This document shows, one piece after another, positions 54,426-63,728 of a stretch of DNA of 64,000 nucleotides. The translations under genes were made by a program, and so were the position numbers. The DNA is from Lentisphaerae bacterium ADurb.Bin082 (lineage in GTDB: Bacteria > Verrucomicrobiota > Lentisphaeria > Oligosphaerales > Oligosphaeraceae): positions 1-64,000 of the forward strand of contig MWEG01000048.1 in NCBI GenBank assembly GCA_002070945.1. The letters run 5' to 3'. Below the pieces are notes generated by a model, which made no database searches, had not been told where the DNA came from, and saw nothing but the letters and a program-made list of their open reading frames with translations. Position 1 is the stretch's first letter; each line of letters opens with the position of its first letter.

Positions 54426-57308
54426 TTAGTTTACTTTGACTTGGCGATGGTTCTTGATGTCAAAGGCTTCGCCTTCGAAGGCGCGGATCAGGGTCGTCGC
54501 TACGCGGAGCCGGAAGGCGTTGCTTCCCTGGCGCAGGATAGCGGTCGGAATGATGGCCTGGCGTGGATTCCACGGCATGGGCAGCCATGCCGAGTCATTG
54601 ATTGCAATTTCAAGGGCTTCTTCGCAAAGGGCCGGAAGGCTCAGGCGCAGCTGACAAGTGGGCGTCGCAGGCAGGTTTTCGACGGCAAAGTCGCCAGTGT
54701 ATTCGACGGTTCCGGCAAAGAAGGGCAGGCCATTGCGCTCATAGTTCTCGAACTCGCCGTGTTGGCATGGTGACGCCAGGGTCATGGTAGCGGCATTGAC
54801 AGCAAAGTCACCAGCCAGGTAGAGCGGGTTGCATAGGCCGTGGTCAGCCCGGGTTGCTTCGACGATGACGACGAGGCGATTTTCGCCAGGTTGCAAGCCA
54901 GGGGTGAGGTCCAGGCTCAGGCTGCCTGGAACATGGACTCCGGACGGGGCGGGCTGGAGCTGGTCAGCGCGTGCCTGCCAGCTGTCGTTCAGCTCCAGGC
55001 GCCAGTTGCCGCCGATGCTGCCCGGTTCCATGACCAAGGTGACTGGCGTTGTGCACTGGCAAATGAAAGTCGCTTCATAGCGCAGGCGCAGGTTGGGGAA
55101 GGTCAGGCGCGGCATCATGCCGAAGCTCTCTGCGATAGTTGGACGGAATGCCAGTCTGGCTTGCTTCAGTTGGTTGGCAATCGGGATGGCATCGACTTCG
55201 GCGGCTGGTCCCCAAGTCGGGTCATCGTCCTGAGCTAATGACAAGCGCCAGCGGCCGAGTCGGAGCAGATTGGCATTCAGCGGCTTGACTGTGCAGGCCA
55301 GCGGTAGGTCAGCAGTGACGATGGGCAGGGCTGGCGCGGCTGGGACGCCGTCGCCATTGGTCAGCAGGGCGCTGGCAAAGGGAGCGATGCAGCACTGGCA
55401 GCTGCCGTCTGGAGCGAGGCTGAGAGCAGGGCCGGCTATGTCGTCCAAGACGATTTCGCGGAGAGTGGCGGCGGTTTTCTGGTCAAAGGCAAGAACAGCC
55501 GGCTCCGAGCCCAGGTTCTGCAGGAACCAGACGCGGCGGGCGCCTTGTCGCCGGGCGGTCATCCAGACTTTGGCGCAGTCACCGGCGACGACTGTGAACG
55601 GCAGGGATGACGGGGAGGCCTGGGCAGCGGCGGCAGCGGCCAGGGCATCGTCGCGGCTGGCGATGTCGCGGCATTCGATGCCTTGCAGCCTTAGGCGTGC
55701 GGCTGTTTCCAGCCATTCCGGCTCAGGGGCGCGCATGGGCGGGACGAGGATGCGGCGAATGTTCAGGTCGCGGCATTGGAGCGCGCCGTTTTGGATTGTC
55801 GCAGCGGCGATGATGTCAGTGTCCGCGATCATGAATTCCACCTGGTTGGCCATGAGCGCGTGGTAGAGTACTTCACAGACATCCCGATCATCGCGGTCGG
55901 GCAGTCCGGCATTGGGGTCAAGCACGATGGTGTCAGCGTCAATCCAAGTGTCGACAAACGCTGTAGTGATGCGTTCCAGGCGTTGGGAGAGTGCGCCAAA
56001 GAAGCGCCAGTAGGGCATCTGGAAGAAGAAGGTCGGCGGCGCGTCATGTTTTTTCAAGGCGTGGGTGCTGTAGAAGAAGCCATGCGGCACCAGGTAGGAG
56101 ATGCCGAGCAGGACGAGGTTTTCAGCGATGTTCCTGGCGTCCTGGAGGGTGCCGCCCCAGCCGAGGCTGTGGAAACATTCGCAGAGAGCGCCGGGCTTGT
56201 TGTAGAAATAGGCGGCCGCAGCCGTGGCGCGAGCATTGCCACGGACGAGTGACTGGAGCGTGTCAACCTTGTCCGCCCCAGCCTTGGTGTGGCCGGGTTC
56301 GCAGCCGGGGATGTCCATGTAGGCCAGCTGGGAGAAGCGGTAGCTGGTTTTTTCGCCGCAGTAGGCGATGCCATGCTGGCGGCACCAGTCCTGGAGCGGC
56401 GCGTCAAAGCTCTCGCAGAACATCAGGTGCTTGACTCGGGCCAGGTCGGCCGAGACCTGCCAGTGGTCGGGATGAGTCGGATCAGCGATGGCCTCCAGGC
56501 GACTAAGGATATCATAGCCTTTTTCGCGTTGAAAGCGCGGCGGCAGCAAGGCTGACCAGGCAGCGCAGACTTCGTCGACAAAGATCGCCTTGACGGTGTG
56601 GCCAAAGTCAGTACCGAGGCGCTGCCAGTAGCGCTCGTGGGTGAAGGCGATGAAGGCGCGGATGGCCTCGGGATTCATCACATCGACAAAATGATCCCAG
56701 TATTTGTGGCCAGTGATGACGGCCTGCACCGTGGCAACAAGGCGCCAGCGGCCTTTAGGCAGGGCTGTCTCCAGCACTGGCGTTGGATTGCTGGCAAAGT
56801 AGCGTTTGCGGTTGTAGGGGGTCAGGCCGCCGATGTTGTAGGACTCGTCGCCCAAATGGACACCGACGGCGGAGCGCAAGTCGCGGCTACGCTCCCAGTC
56901 GATTGCATGGTCGTTAGTATATGGAAAGGCTTTGCAGGAGAGGACGTTACCGATGGGAAGGCGTCGGCGGATGCAGCCGCCGTCTGCGTCAATATCGGTC
57001 ACGTCATGGCGCAGGGTCGTTCCCCACCATTGCGGGTTGCCGAGGAGGACTTCGCCGCCGGCGACGCCGCTGGGGTATGGGTATTCGTCATACAGGTTGG
57101 CGATCATGCCGAGGCTTTTGGCTTCCTGGACAGCATCGCTGATGCGGGCAAAGAAGGCGTCGGACAGGTAGGGCTGTTCCAGGCCCTGGCGCGAATGCAG
57201 GAAGAAGCCTTTTACGCCGTGAGCGTGCATTTCCTGGATTTGGCGGCGGATTTCAGCCGTTTCGAGGCGGTCATTCAGAAACCAGAAGGGATAAAAGCCG
57301 GGTTTCAT
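54426..57308 (-). CDS. GH106-like glycoside hydrolase, cytoplasmic
   Basis: A 960-residue protein. The N-terminus (KPGFYPFWFLNDRLETAEIR, then MHAHGVKGFFLHSRQGL and NLYDEYPYPSG) is that of GH106-type alpha-L-rhamnosidase-like TIM barrels; acidic residues occur in the barrel (AIFVDEVCAAW). The last 300 residues form beta-sandwich domains with galactose-binding-like features (WRLELNDSW, LDLTPGLQPGENRLVVIVEA). There is no signal peptide, so the substrate must enter the cell. It sits inside an operon of corrinoid and UroD-type proteins, which is unusual for a glycosidase. The rhamnose specificity is only family-based. Confidence 0.7.
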   Translation of the reverse strand: MKPGFYPFWFLNDRLETAEIRRQIQEMHAHGVKGFFLHSRQGLEQPYLSDAFFARISDAVQEAKSLGMIANLYDEYPYPSGVAGGEVLLGNPQWWGTTLRHDVTDIDADGGCIRRRLPIGNVLSCKAFPYTNDHAIDWERSRDLRSAVGVHLGDESYNIGGLTPYNRKRYFASNPTPVLETALPKGRWRLVATVQAVITGHKYWDHFVDVMNPEAIRAFIAFTHERYWQRLGTDFGHTVKAIFVDEVCAAWSALLPPRFQREKGYDILSRLEAIADPTHPDHWQVSADLARVKHLMFCESFDAPLQDWCRQHGIAYCGEKTSYRFSQLAYMDIPGCEPGHTKAGADKVDTLQSLVRGNARATAAAAYFYNKPGALCECFHSLGWGGTLQDARNIAENLVLLGISYLVPHGFFYSTHALKKHDAPPTFFFQMPYWRFFGALSQRLERITTAFVDTWIDADTIVLDPNAGLPDRDDRDVCEVLYHALMANQVEFMIADTDIIAAATIQNGALQCRDLNIRRILVPPMRAPEPEWLETAARLRLQGIECRDIASRDDALAAAAAAQASPSSLPFTVVAGDCAKVWMTARRQGARRVWFLQNLGSEPAVLAFDQKTAATLREIVLDDIAGPALSLAPDGSCQCCIAPFASALLTNGDGVPAAPALPIVTADLPLACTVKPLNANLLRLGRWRLSLAQDDDPTWGPAAEVDAIPIANQLKQARLAFRPTIAESFGMMPRLTFPNLRLRYEATFICQCTTPVTLVMEPGSIGGNWRLELNDSWQARADQLQPAPSGVHVPGSLSLDLTPGLQPGENRLVVIVEATRADHGLCNPLYLAGDFAVNAATMTLASPCQHGEFENYERNGLPFFAGTVEYTGDFAVENLPATPTCQLRLSLPALCEEALEIAINDSAWLPMPWNPRQAIIPTAILRQGSNAFRLRVATTLIRAFEGEAFDIKNHRQVKVN

Positions 57309-57367
57309 AGTGTCGTTTTTTCAGTTCTGTGAAGGGATGTTAGGTGGCACTGTGCTGCCGTTCACTG

Positions 57368-58417
57368 TCACCAGCAGTGGACAAGGCCGTGCAGGGAGCG
57401 CCCAGCGCGGAGGGCGTTTTCAGCGGCGTCGCGGCGTAGTCCGAACAGCTTGAGGCCGCAGTCGACCGTGTTGGCGAAGATTTTTTCCATGTCGTTGCAT
57501 TCCGGCTGGGACATGGCGATGCCATCGAGTCCCTTGAGGTCTTTCAGGTATGGGATAAAGTGGTCGCCGCGTCCGCAGAAATGGTCTCCGCCGCCGCCGA
57601 AGATGTCGAACAGGCGTTGGTTGTAGGGGAAGATGAATTCCATGAACATATCGGGAGAGAGGTTCATGGCGGAGTCATCCCGCAGCATGATGACGCCGCG
57701 GTGGAGGAATCCCCAGTGCTTGGATTCGACGCCGGTGTGGGGGATGATGCTCAGCCAGCGGTGCATGAAGGCGGCGTAGGTGTCAGTGACCAGGGTGAGG
57801 AGGGCGTGCATCAGGTCGGCTTCGTCAACCAGGTAGAGGAAGATATCGCTGCCGCAGAGGACTTCGCAGACATCCATGGGACCTTGCAGGTCTGGGTGGT
57901 AGATGGCGATATGCTGTCGCAGCTTGGGATAGGGCGCCAGCAATTCCTGGAAGTATTGGGCCATGGCGAAGACGTGTTCGCCAAAGCCGCGGTTGAGGTC
58001 GGGGATGTCGGCGTCGAGCATTTTTTTGATGCCGTCCAAGCCGTCGGGAATGGGCTTGGTCGTCGGCAGCGTGTCGTGTTCAAAGTCCATGAGGAAAATT
58101 TCGGCATCGAACAAAGACGGCAGGATGCTGGAGCCGTAATTGCAGCGGATGTTGAGCATACTGCCATTGCCGGCGGCGAGGGCGGCACTGCAACCGCCGA
58201 ACTGCTGCAAGGCCATTTGGTCGTAATCTTCCAGGGCGGTGTTGACCGGTACTTTTGGCCAGGCCAGGGCGGAGGGCGCCTGCTTTGAACGTCGCGGCGA
58301 GAAGATATCGCCGGTGAAGCGTCCGGCCAGGAAGTCTCGCCAAGACGTCAGCAGGGCCTCTTCGGCGGCGTTGTCTATGCGTTGTTCCAAGTCGTCGAGG
58401 TAGGGTCTCAAGTCCAT
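57368..58417 (-). CDS. UroD-family methyltransferase-like protein 2
   Basis: A 349-residue UroD-like protein, more divergent than its neighbours. Family-like stretches are SIIPHTGVESKHWGFLHRGV and FDIFGGGGDHFCGRGDHFIP, where one Cys and two His are in the region of the metal site, and GLDGIAMSQPECNDMEKIF. The N-terminus (DDLEQRIDNAAEEALLTSWR) matches UroD-like proteins with a helical cap. It starts 32 bases after the preceding UroD-like gene and ends 59 before the glycosidase gene. Confidence 0.7.
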   Translation of the reverse strand: MDLRPYLDDLEQRIDNAAEEALLTSWRDFLAGRFTGDIFSPRRSKQAPSALAWPKVPVNTALEDYDQMALQQFGGCSAALAAGNGSMLNIRCNYGSSILPSLFDAEIFLMDFEHDTLPTTKPIPDGLDGIKKMLDADIPDLNRGFGEHVFAMAQYFQELLAPYPKLRQHIAIYHPDLQGPMDVCEVLCGSDIFLYLVDEADLMHALLTLVTDTYAAFMHRWLSIIPHTGVESKHWGFLHRGVIMLRDDSAMNLSPDMFMEFIFPYNQRLFDIFGGGGDHFCGRGDHFIPYLKDLKGLDGIAMSQPECNDMEKIFANTVDCGLKLFGLRRDAAENALRAGRSLHGLVHCW

Positions 58418-58449
58418 GTTGGCGATGTTCCTGGTGGGCTGAGGCAGGT

Positions 58450-59454
58450 TCAGGCGAAGGTGCCGGCAAAATCATGGAAGCATTGCAAGTAGAGGCGATA
58501 GTCGTGGATGGACACTGCCGGCGGGGTCTGGTGGTCGCAGCTGGGCAGGAAGCCGCCGCTGGCTGCGGCTGGGCGTAGGCGTTCGAATTCGGCGGCGATG
58601 GCGTCTTGGCCGCGATGCATGGTCATTTTATCGAAGCCGCCCAGGAAGAGGAAGTCAGGGTGGTCGCGACGGAGGCGGTTGATGTCGACGCCGGCCTGTC
58701 GTTCCAGTGGCAGCACACCTTCGATGCCGGCTCGTTTGAACCAATTCAGGCAGGGGGTGATGTCGCCGTCGGAATCAATCAGCACCTTGACCTTGTGTTC
58801 TTTGAGAATAGGCACCACCTCGCGGTAGTAGGGGAGCATGAATTCATCGAACTGGGCTTCGGAGATCATAGCGCCGTGGTTGTAGTTCATATCTTCGGCG
58901 AAAGTCATGAATTCGGGCTGGTATTCGGCCAGGAGTTTTTCCAGCAGGCGCACGCAATAGCGGGCTTGGTCGCGGTTGATCATTTTCAGCAGTTCGGGCT
59001 GGTCATAGAAGGCGAGGAAGTGGTTTTCGATGCCGAGCAGCGTCCTGGGGAACCAGAAGAATCCCTCCAGGGTGAACCAGAAGGTCACTTCACCGCGGTC
59101 ATGGCGGCTGCGGTTTTTGGCGAAGGCGGTCGTGGTTAGGTCGATGTCCGGGAAGAATGCGCCGGCATCGCGCAGGCGCTGGTAGTCGTCAGCTGACTGG
59201 ATGATGCCGGCGCCGGGGGCTGGCACGGCTGGGCACTGCGGCGAGCGGGGGCGGAACCAGCACTGCACCATGGGGTCCAGGCCGAAGAATTCCTGGATTT
59301 GGAGATTGTCAAGGCCAGTGGGCAGGCCTTCCTGCTGCCATCGCTCAATGGTCAGCTTCCACCAGGTCGCCCATTCAATCACTGGCAGACGGTCTGGGCG
59401 GGCGAAATTCAAGATGCGCTGGAATCGTTCGCGTGTGTTCATGGGAGGAATCAT
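58450..59454 (-). CDS. UroD-family methyltransferase-like protein 3
   Basis: A 334-residue protein; an internal ATG at 59442 (MNTRERFQRILNFARPDRLP) is the start expected from the family. Motifs are IEWATWWKLTIERW, VLIDSDGDITPCLNWF and LPSCDHQTPPAVS. The position of the HxC zinc pair is occupied by DSDGD, so zinc binding, if any, differs from MtaA. It lies between the corrinoid gene (155 bases upstream) and UroD-like protein 2. Confidence 0.75.
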   Translation of the reverse strand: MIPPMNTRERFQRILNFARPDRLPVIEWATWWKLTIERWQQEGLPTGLDNLQIQEFFGLDPMVQCWFRPRSPQCPAVPAPGAGIIQSADDYQRLRDAGAFFPDIDLTTTAFAKNRSRHDRGEVTFWFTLEGFFWFPRTLLGIENHFLAFYDQPELLKMINRDQARYCVRLLEKLLAEYQPEFMTFAEDMNYNHGAMISEAQFDEFMLPYYREVVPILKEHKVKVLIDSDGDITPCLNWFKRAGIEGVLPLERQAGVDINRLRRDHPDFLFLGGFDKMTMHRGQDAIAAEFERLRPAAASGGFLPSCDHQTPPAVSIHDYRLYLQCFHDFAGTFA

Positions 59455-59609
59455 CGGCCGGGGTGGAGGGGTGATGAATGAGGGGAGGACGGGGCGGCAT
59501 CGGCTCGTCGCCGTCGCCAGGAGCGGACACGCTGGATTAAGTATAATGGCTTATCACGAAAAGAAAAAGGCAGACTGCGCTTTTTTGCGGGTAAATTGAT
59601 CGGGCGCGA

Positions 59610-60230
59610 TCAGGACGCGCGTAGGGTGTCGACCAGCTTTACGGCGCCGCTGGCGTCTTCGCTGAAGCCGTCCGCGCCGATTTCGTCGGCAAAAGCCTGG
59701 GTGAGCGGCGCACCGCCGACGATGACTTTGATGCCGCGTCCGCGGAAGTGTTCGACGATTTCGCGCATGTACGTCATCGTCGTCGTCAGCAGCGAGCTGC
59801 ATGCCACGACGGTGGCGCCTTGGGCGACGCCTTCCTCGAATTTGGCGACATCACAGTTGACGCCGAGGTCGATGACCTTGTAGCCAGCGCCCTTGAGCAT
59901 GATGGCGACCAGGTTCTTGCCGATGTCGTGCAGGTCGCCTTTGACCGTGCCAATGGCGACAGTGCCGAGGTCCTTGCGGCCGGAACTGGCCAGTAGTGGT
60001 TCGAGCAGGGCTAGGCCGGACTGCATGGCGCGGGCGGCGATCAGCAGTTCCGGCACATACGCCTCGTTGCGGGAAAAGCGGTCGCCGATTTCGCGCATGG
60101 CTGGAATCATGCCTTGATCCAGCAGGTCGTTGGGGTTTTCACCGGCAGTGATGGCGGCCTGTACGATGGCGGTCACGGCGTCACGCTGTCCTGTGATAAC
60201 GGCGTTCTTGAGGGCGTCAAAGTTGGTCAT
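59610..60230 (-). CDS. Corrinoid (B12)-binding methyl carrier protein
   Basis: A 206-residue protein of the MtaC/MtbC type. Residues 1-85 are the helical cap (PAMREIGDRFSRNEAYVPEL). The B12 site is D99-x-H101-x-x-G104 in KGDLHDIGKNL, followed by ACSSLLTTTM and VGGAPL, which cradle the lower ligand tail. H101 should bind cobalt. The ATG overlaps the stop of the MtaA-like gene (ATGA), with AGGAG upstream, so carrier and methyltransferase are made together. It carries the methyl group between a substrate-specific methyltransferase (possibly one of the UroD-like proteins) and the MtaA-like protein. Confidence 0.92.
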   Translation of the reverse strand: MTNFDALKNAVITGQRDAVTAIVQAAITAGENPNDLLDQGMIPAMREIGDRFSRNEAYVPELLIAARAMQSGLALLEPLLASSGRKDLGTVAIGTVKGDLHDIGKNLVAIMLKGAGYKVIDLGVNCDVAKFEEGVAQGATVVACSSLLTTTMTYMREIVEHFRGRGIKVIVGGAPLTQAFADEIGADGFSEDASGAVKLVDTLRAS

Positions 60231-61231
60231 GGCTGGTTCTCCTGGTTGTAGTCTTGGACGGCGGCAAAAAATGCCTTGATATTGGCGATTGGCGTCTGCG
60301 CGGGGATGTCGCAGCCGCTGGATACGATGTGGTTGGGATAGGCGGCAGTCGTCTGCAAGAGGTCGCGGACAGCAGCTCGGACAGTGCCCTCAGCACTGTC
60401 GCAAAGCACGCCGACTGGGTCGAGGTTGCCGAGAATCGGGAAGCCCGGCGGCACCTGCGCCAGAATCTGGCGGATGTCAACGGCGTTGCCGACGTGCAAG
60501 GCGTCAGCCCCGCTGGACAGTAGCACCGGAACTTGTTTTTCTGTTTTGCCGCAATTGTGGAGGATGACAGCAAAGTCGTCGCTTTTGGCGGACGCGATGA
60601 TTTGGCGCAGGTAGTGGACAGAGAAGTCTCGGCACATCTCCGGCGAAAGCAATCCAGCAGACGGTTCTGCGATGATGGCGCCAGCCAGGCCAGTCTGGCG
60701 GAGCGCCAGGAGGTACTGGCGAAGGAAGTCAGCAGCGATTTGGAGGATGGCGTGGGCCTGGTTAGGCTCGACGGCAGCCATCATCATCATTTCGCTCATG
60801 CCGGTCAGGAGACAGGCGAGGGAGAAGGGGCCGATAAGGCCGCCGAGGACCGGTTGAGTCAGCTGTTTGGCGCAGAGTTCAGCACAACGGAGGGCTTCGC
60901 CGGTGCGGGCCGTGCCGACTGCCGGCGTGGCTAGGCGCTCTGGCGCGATGGTTCCGACGATTTCGGGGTTGCCGGTGTCGGAATGGCGAATGGCGCAGCC
61001 AAAGGCTTCGGCTTCGACTGACAGGTCCATGAAGGTCACCAGCACCTCGGCGCCCGTCTGCATAGCCAGAGTCCGGATGCATTCGAACTGCAGTTGCCCG
61101 GAACGATGCACGTCATCGGCAGGCAGTTTCAGCAGCTGCATGCCGGGCGCAGCCGCAAGGGGAATGGCCAGGCGGCGCCGGGATTGGATGGCAGATGCCA
61201 GTAAAGAGACAAAGCGAGAAGAAGTGTGCAT
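60227..61231 (-). CDS. MtaA/MtbA-like cobamide methyltransferase (UroD family)
   Basis: A 334-residue zinc methyltransferase. The Zn ligands H225-x-C227 (ILHNCGKT) and C307 (SSGCDIP) are all present. Other family marks are GPFSLACLLTGMSEMMM and ILGNLDPVGVL. AGGAGGAG lies before the ATG. It is the first gene of the six-gene minus-strand operon and is coupled to the corrinoid gene. In methanogens the acceptor is coenzyme M; in bacteria it may be tetrahydrofolate or another thiol. The acceptor here is unknown. Confidence 0.85.
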   Translation of the reverse strand: MHTSSRFVSLLASAIQSRRRLAIPLAAAPGMQLLKLPADDVHRSGQLQFECIRTLAMQTGAEVLVTFMDLSVEAEAFGCAIRHSDTGNPEIVGTIAPERLATPAVGTARTGEALRCAELCAKQLTQPVLGGLIGPFSLACLLTGMSEMMMMAAVEPNQAHAILQIAADFLRQYLLALRQTGLAGAIIAEPSAGLLSPEMCRDFSVHYLRQIIASAKSDDFAVILHNCGKTEKQVPVLLSSGADALHVGNAVDIRQILAQVPPGFPILGNLDPVGVLCDSAEGTVRAAVRDLLQTTAAYPNHIVSSGCDIPAQTPIANIKAFFAAVQDYNQENQP

Positions 61232-61381
61232 GGGGCGTCTCCTCCTGTGAACAGTGAAAGGTGGACAGTGGTCAGCAGGCCGATTCCCATTGTGCTATTC
61301 GGTCGCAGAAGTTGCTCTGAACCAAACCGATCTTCCTGATTTTGTTGAAAAATATAGATGCTTTTTTGGCGAAAACTTCCT

Positions 61382-61409
61382 TTGTACAGGCATTTTCTTG
61401 CTCTATATT
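61382..61409 (+). promoter_or_regulatory. Promoter of the AraC-type gene
   Basis: TTGTAC, 16 bases, TATATT, in the 239-base divergent gap between the MtaA-like operon and the regulator. Confidence 0.5.
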
Positions 61410-61454
61410 ATCATTGATATCACAATTACCAGAAATGAGCAATGAATGATAATA
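61406..61454. promoter_or_regulatory. Perfect 10-bp inverted repeat in the divergent control region
   Basis: TATTATCATT (61406-61415) and AATGATAATA (61445-61454) are exact complements, 29 bases apart. The left arm overlaps the -10 region and the right arm lies close to the AraC-type start. It is a candidate operator. Confidence 0.5.
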
Positions 61455-61470
61455 TGGAGCAACTTCGGTC

Positions 61471-62421
61471 ATGAACGAGCAACGTCAGAAAAGTGACGGG
61501 TGGCTGGAACCGGGATTAGGGGCGCGAATCAGCTGTCACGAGATCACTTGGCTGACGAGTGGCCAGACCCGAGTCATGCCGAGTGGTCAAGCCCGAGTCA
61601 TGCCGACCGGCGGGAACCTGTATTTCCATAAGGTGCCGATTTCCGGGACGGCGCCGCAGACGCGCGATTTTGCCCAGATTGTCCTGCTGGTGACTGGTTC
61701 TGCGGTGCAGAAAGTCAATGGCGAGCGTCGTCTGCTGTCAGCCGGGGACATTTGTTTCCTGCGTCCAGATGACTTGAACAGCTATTTGCCGGATTCTGAG
61801 CGGTCGCTGGTCGAGTTGGTCACCATCGACTACGGCCTGGATTGCTTTCTCAGCCTCAGTGTGTTGTTTGAGGACGACCGTTTTCTGCAGCAGCTGACAG
61901 CGCCAGTGCTGCCGCCGCGTTTCCAGATGGACGCCAATGCGTGCGGCAATCTTTATACACGCCTGCTGAAGCTCAATACGCCGGCATTGTCGCCGACGTT
62001 GCGCAAGGTCAAATTGAAGCTCCTCTTGGGGGAGCTGTTTGCGCGTTTTTTCATTGACGAGGAGAATCTGCTGAGCGAATCTCAGGTTCCGGACTGGCTG
62101 GTATCGCTGTGCGCGGCGATGCGCGAAGAGAAGAATTTTATTGCTGGTCTGCCGCGCTTGCAGAAGCTCGCCTGCCGAACGCCTGGCCACGTCTGCAAGT
62201 CATTTCAAAAATACTTGGGGCGGCGGCCGACAGAATACATCAACGAGCTGCGGCTGGCGCATGCGGCCCGGCAGCTCAGCGACACCGCAGACGACATCGT
62301 GGCTATTGCGACGCGGCTCAACTTCCGCAGCTTGAGCTGGTTCTATCGTTTGTTCCAACAGCGCTACGGCGTCAGCCCGGCCGCCTATCGCCATTTGCAT
62401 TCCACGGTGCGAGGGCTGTGA
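61471..62421 (+). CDS. AraC family transcriptional regulator
   Basis: A 316-residue regulator. Residues 45-150 are a cupin-like sensing domain (GGNLYFHKVP, LLSAGDICFLRPDDLNSY). Residues 215-312 are the two-helix AraC DNA-binding domain (LPRLQKLACRTPGHVCKSFQ, YINELRLAHAARQLSDT, FRSLSWFYRLFQQRYGVSPA). A 24-base tandem duplication near the N-terminus repeats SGQ(T/A)RVMP. It is transcribed away from the corrinoid/UroD operon and probably controls it in response to a small molecule, likely a sugar. Confidence 0.88.
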   Translation: MNEQRQKSDGWLEPGLGARISCHEITWLTSGQTRVMPSGQARVMPTGGNLYFHKVPISGTAPQTRDFAQIVLLVTGSAVQKVNGERRLLSAGDICFLRPDDLNSYLPDSERSLVELVTIDYGLDCFLSLSVLFEDDRFLQQLTAPVLPPRFQMDANACGNLYTRLLKLNTPALSPTLRKVKLKLLLGELFARFFIDEENLLSESQVPDWLVSLCAAMREEKNFIAGLPRLQKLACRTPGHVCKSFQKYLGRRPTEYINELRLAHAARQLSDTADDIVAIATRLNFRSLSWFYRLFQQRYGVSPAAYRHLHSTVRGL

Positions 62422-62485
62422 GGCGGCGCGGCGCCCAGCAGCCGGACAGAGCAGGGAAGCGCCAGGCGCTGCGGCGAGAAGATGG

Positions 62486-62510
62486 GCTTTTCCCGGCTTT
62501 GTGGAAAAGC
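62486..62510. terminator. Hairpin in convergent gap
   Basis: GCTTTTCC and GGAAAAGC form a perfect 8-bp stem between the AraC-type and methyltransferase genes. The stem itself provides T-rich ends, but no separate T-run follows. Confidence 0.35.
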
Positions 62511-62568
62511 GGTCATTTGATCCGAGTAGCGAAATCTCATGTTTCGGTCTGTGTCGGTCAGGCAATTT

Positions 62569-63597
62569 TTAACCAGATGGGCATTGAGACCGGAGACGTT
62601 CGGCACTGATGACTTCTTTTACCGAAAACAGTTCATCGTTAGGCTTTTTCTTGGTGCCAGCGCCAATTTTCGAGCCAAAGGACATTTTTTTCAGGTCGCA
62701 TTTTTTGTCGAGTTGGTGCGGGTCATGGAAAACGTAGGGCAATTTTGGAATTTCGAGGTCATGGTCAAGAGGCGTGTCGTCTTTCAAGAACTCGTACTCG
62801 GTGCCGAACAAATCCGGCTGACCGAGATTTAATTTTTTCTTGATTATGGGAATGAAGTCTTCATTGATTTCATAACCGACCGAATTCCTGTTCAGGTTAC
62901 GTGCGGCCAGCGTCGTTGTGCCGCTGCCTAGGAAGGGGTCAAGGACTGTTTCGCCGGCAAAAGAGAACATTTTGATAAGCCGAGCCGGCAATTCTTCCGG
63001 GAACATCGCCAGGTGTTCTTCCTGTTTTACGCCGCTGAAGTTCCAGTGTCCAGAAAAATAAGTATTCCATTCTTCTTTGCTGATGATCGAGAGTTCTTTT
63101 TGTTTTGGCGTTGGTTTGGGCGCTTCGCCTTGTTTTTTGAACAGCAGGATGAATTCGTAGTCCAGTTTTAGTATTCCATTTCTAGGATAGGGGAAACTTC
63201 CCATGATAGTCGCCCCGCCGGTGGTATTTGTCGTGGTCACCTTTTGCCAAATGACTGCTCCCATGTAGTCAAAACCAATGGTTTCACAGAACTTGATGAT
63301 TTCGGTTCTGATTGGGATAACCTTGTACCTTCCATAATAGACTGAACGGGCGAATTGATCGCCTATGTTGATGCAAAGTCGGCATCCTGGGAAAAGCACG
63401 CGGTAGCATTCATTCCAGACCAGATTTAAGTTGTTGATATAGTGTTCATACGAATTATGATACCCGATTTGGTTGCTGGTTCCATAATCTTTCAGCTGCC
63501 AGTAGGGCGGTGAAGTAATAATGAGATGAACAGACTTATCGTCCAGCAAATTCATCTGGCGGGAATCACCGCTGATTATTTTATGAAATGTTTTCAT
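62569..63597 (-). CDS. Site-specific DNA methyltransferase, beta class
   Basis: A 342-residue amino-methyltransferase. The catalytic motif TSPPYWQLKDYG (IV) comes first, near residue 28, and the AdoMet motif DPFLGSGTTTLAARNLNR (I) comes late, near 215: the beta-class order. SPPY rather than DPPY suggests N4-cytosine methylation, though adenine is possible. The ATG at 63597 is preferred; a longer frame to 63750 would overlap the neighbouring gene. No matching restriction enzyme is within the window, so it is solitary here. Codon use is more AT-rich than its neighbours, which suggests transfer. Confidence 0.85.
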   Translation of the reverse strand: MKTFHKIISGDSRQMNLLDDKSVHLIITSPPYWQLKDYGTSNQIGYHNSYEHYINNLNLVWNECYRVLFPGCRLCINIGDQFARSVYYGRYKVIPIRTEIIKFCETIGFDYMGAVIWQKVTTTNTTGGATIMGSFPYPRNGILKLDYEFILLFKKQGEAPKPTPKQKELSIISKEEWNTYFSGHWNFSGVKQEEHLAMFPEELPARLIKMFSFAGETVLDPFLGSGTTTLAARNLNRNSVGYEINEDFIPIIKKKLNLGQPDLFGTEYEFLKDDTPLDHDLEIPKLPYVFHDPHQLDKKCDLKKMSFGSKIGAGTKKKPNDELFSVKEVISAERLRSQCPSG

Positions 63598-63728
63598 GAC
63601 GTCTGTTTTAGCATTGTTTTTGGCAGTTGTGTTGTTAGTGACTGCCTGGCAATGTCTAGATGATCCGTGCTGAGCGGGCTTGGATGCTCTGGGAATGCTT
63701 TGCCGTTTTAGAGGGCGCTGCATCTGCT

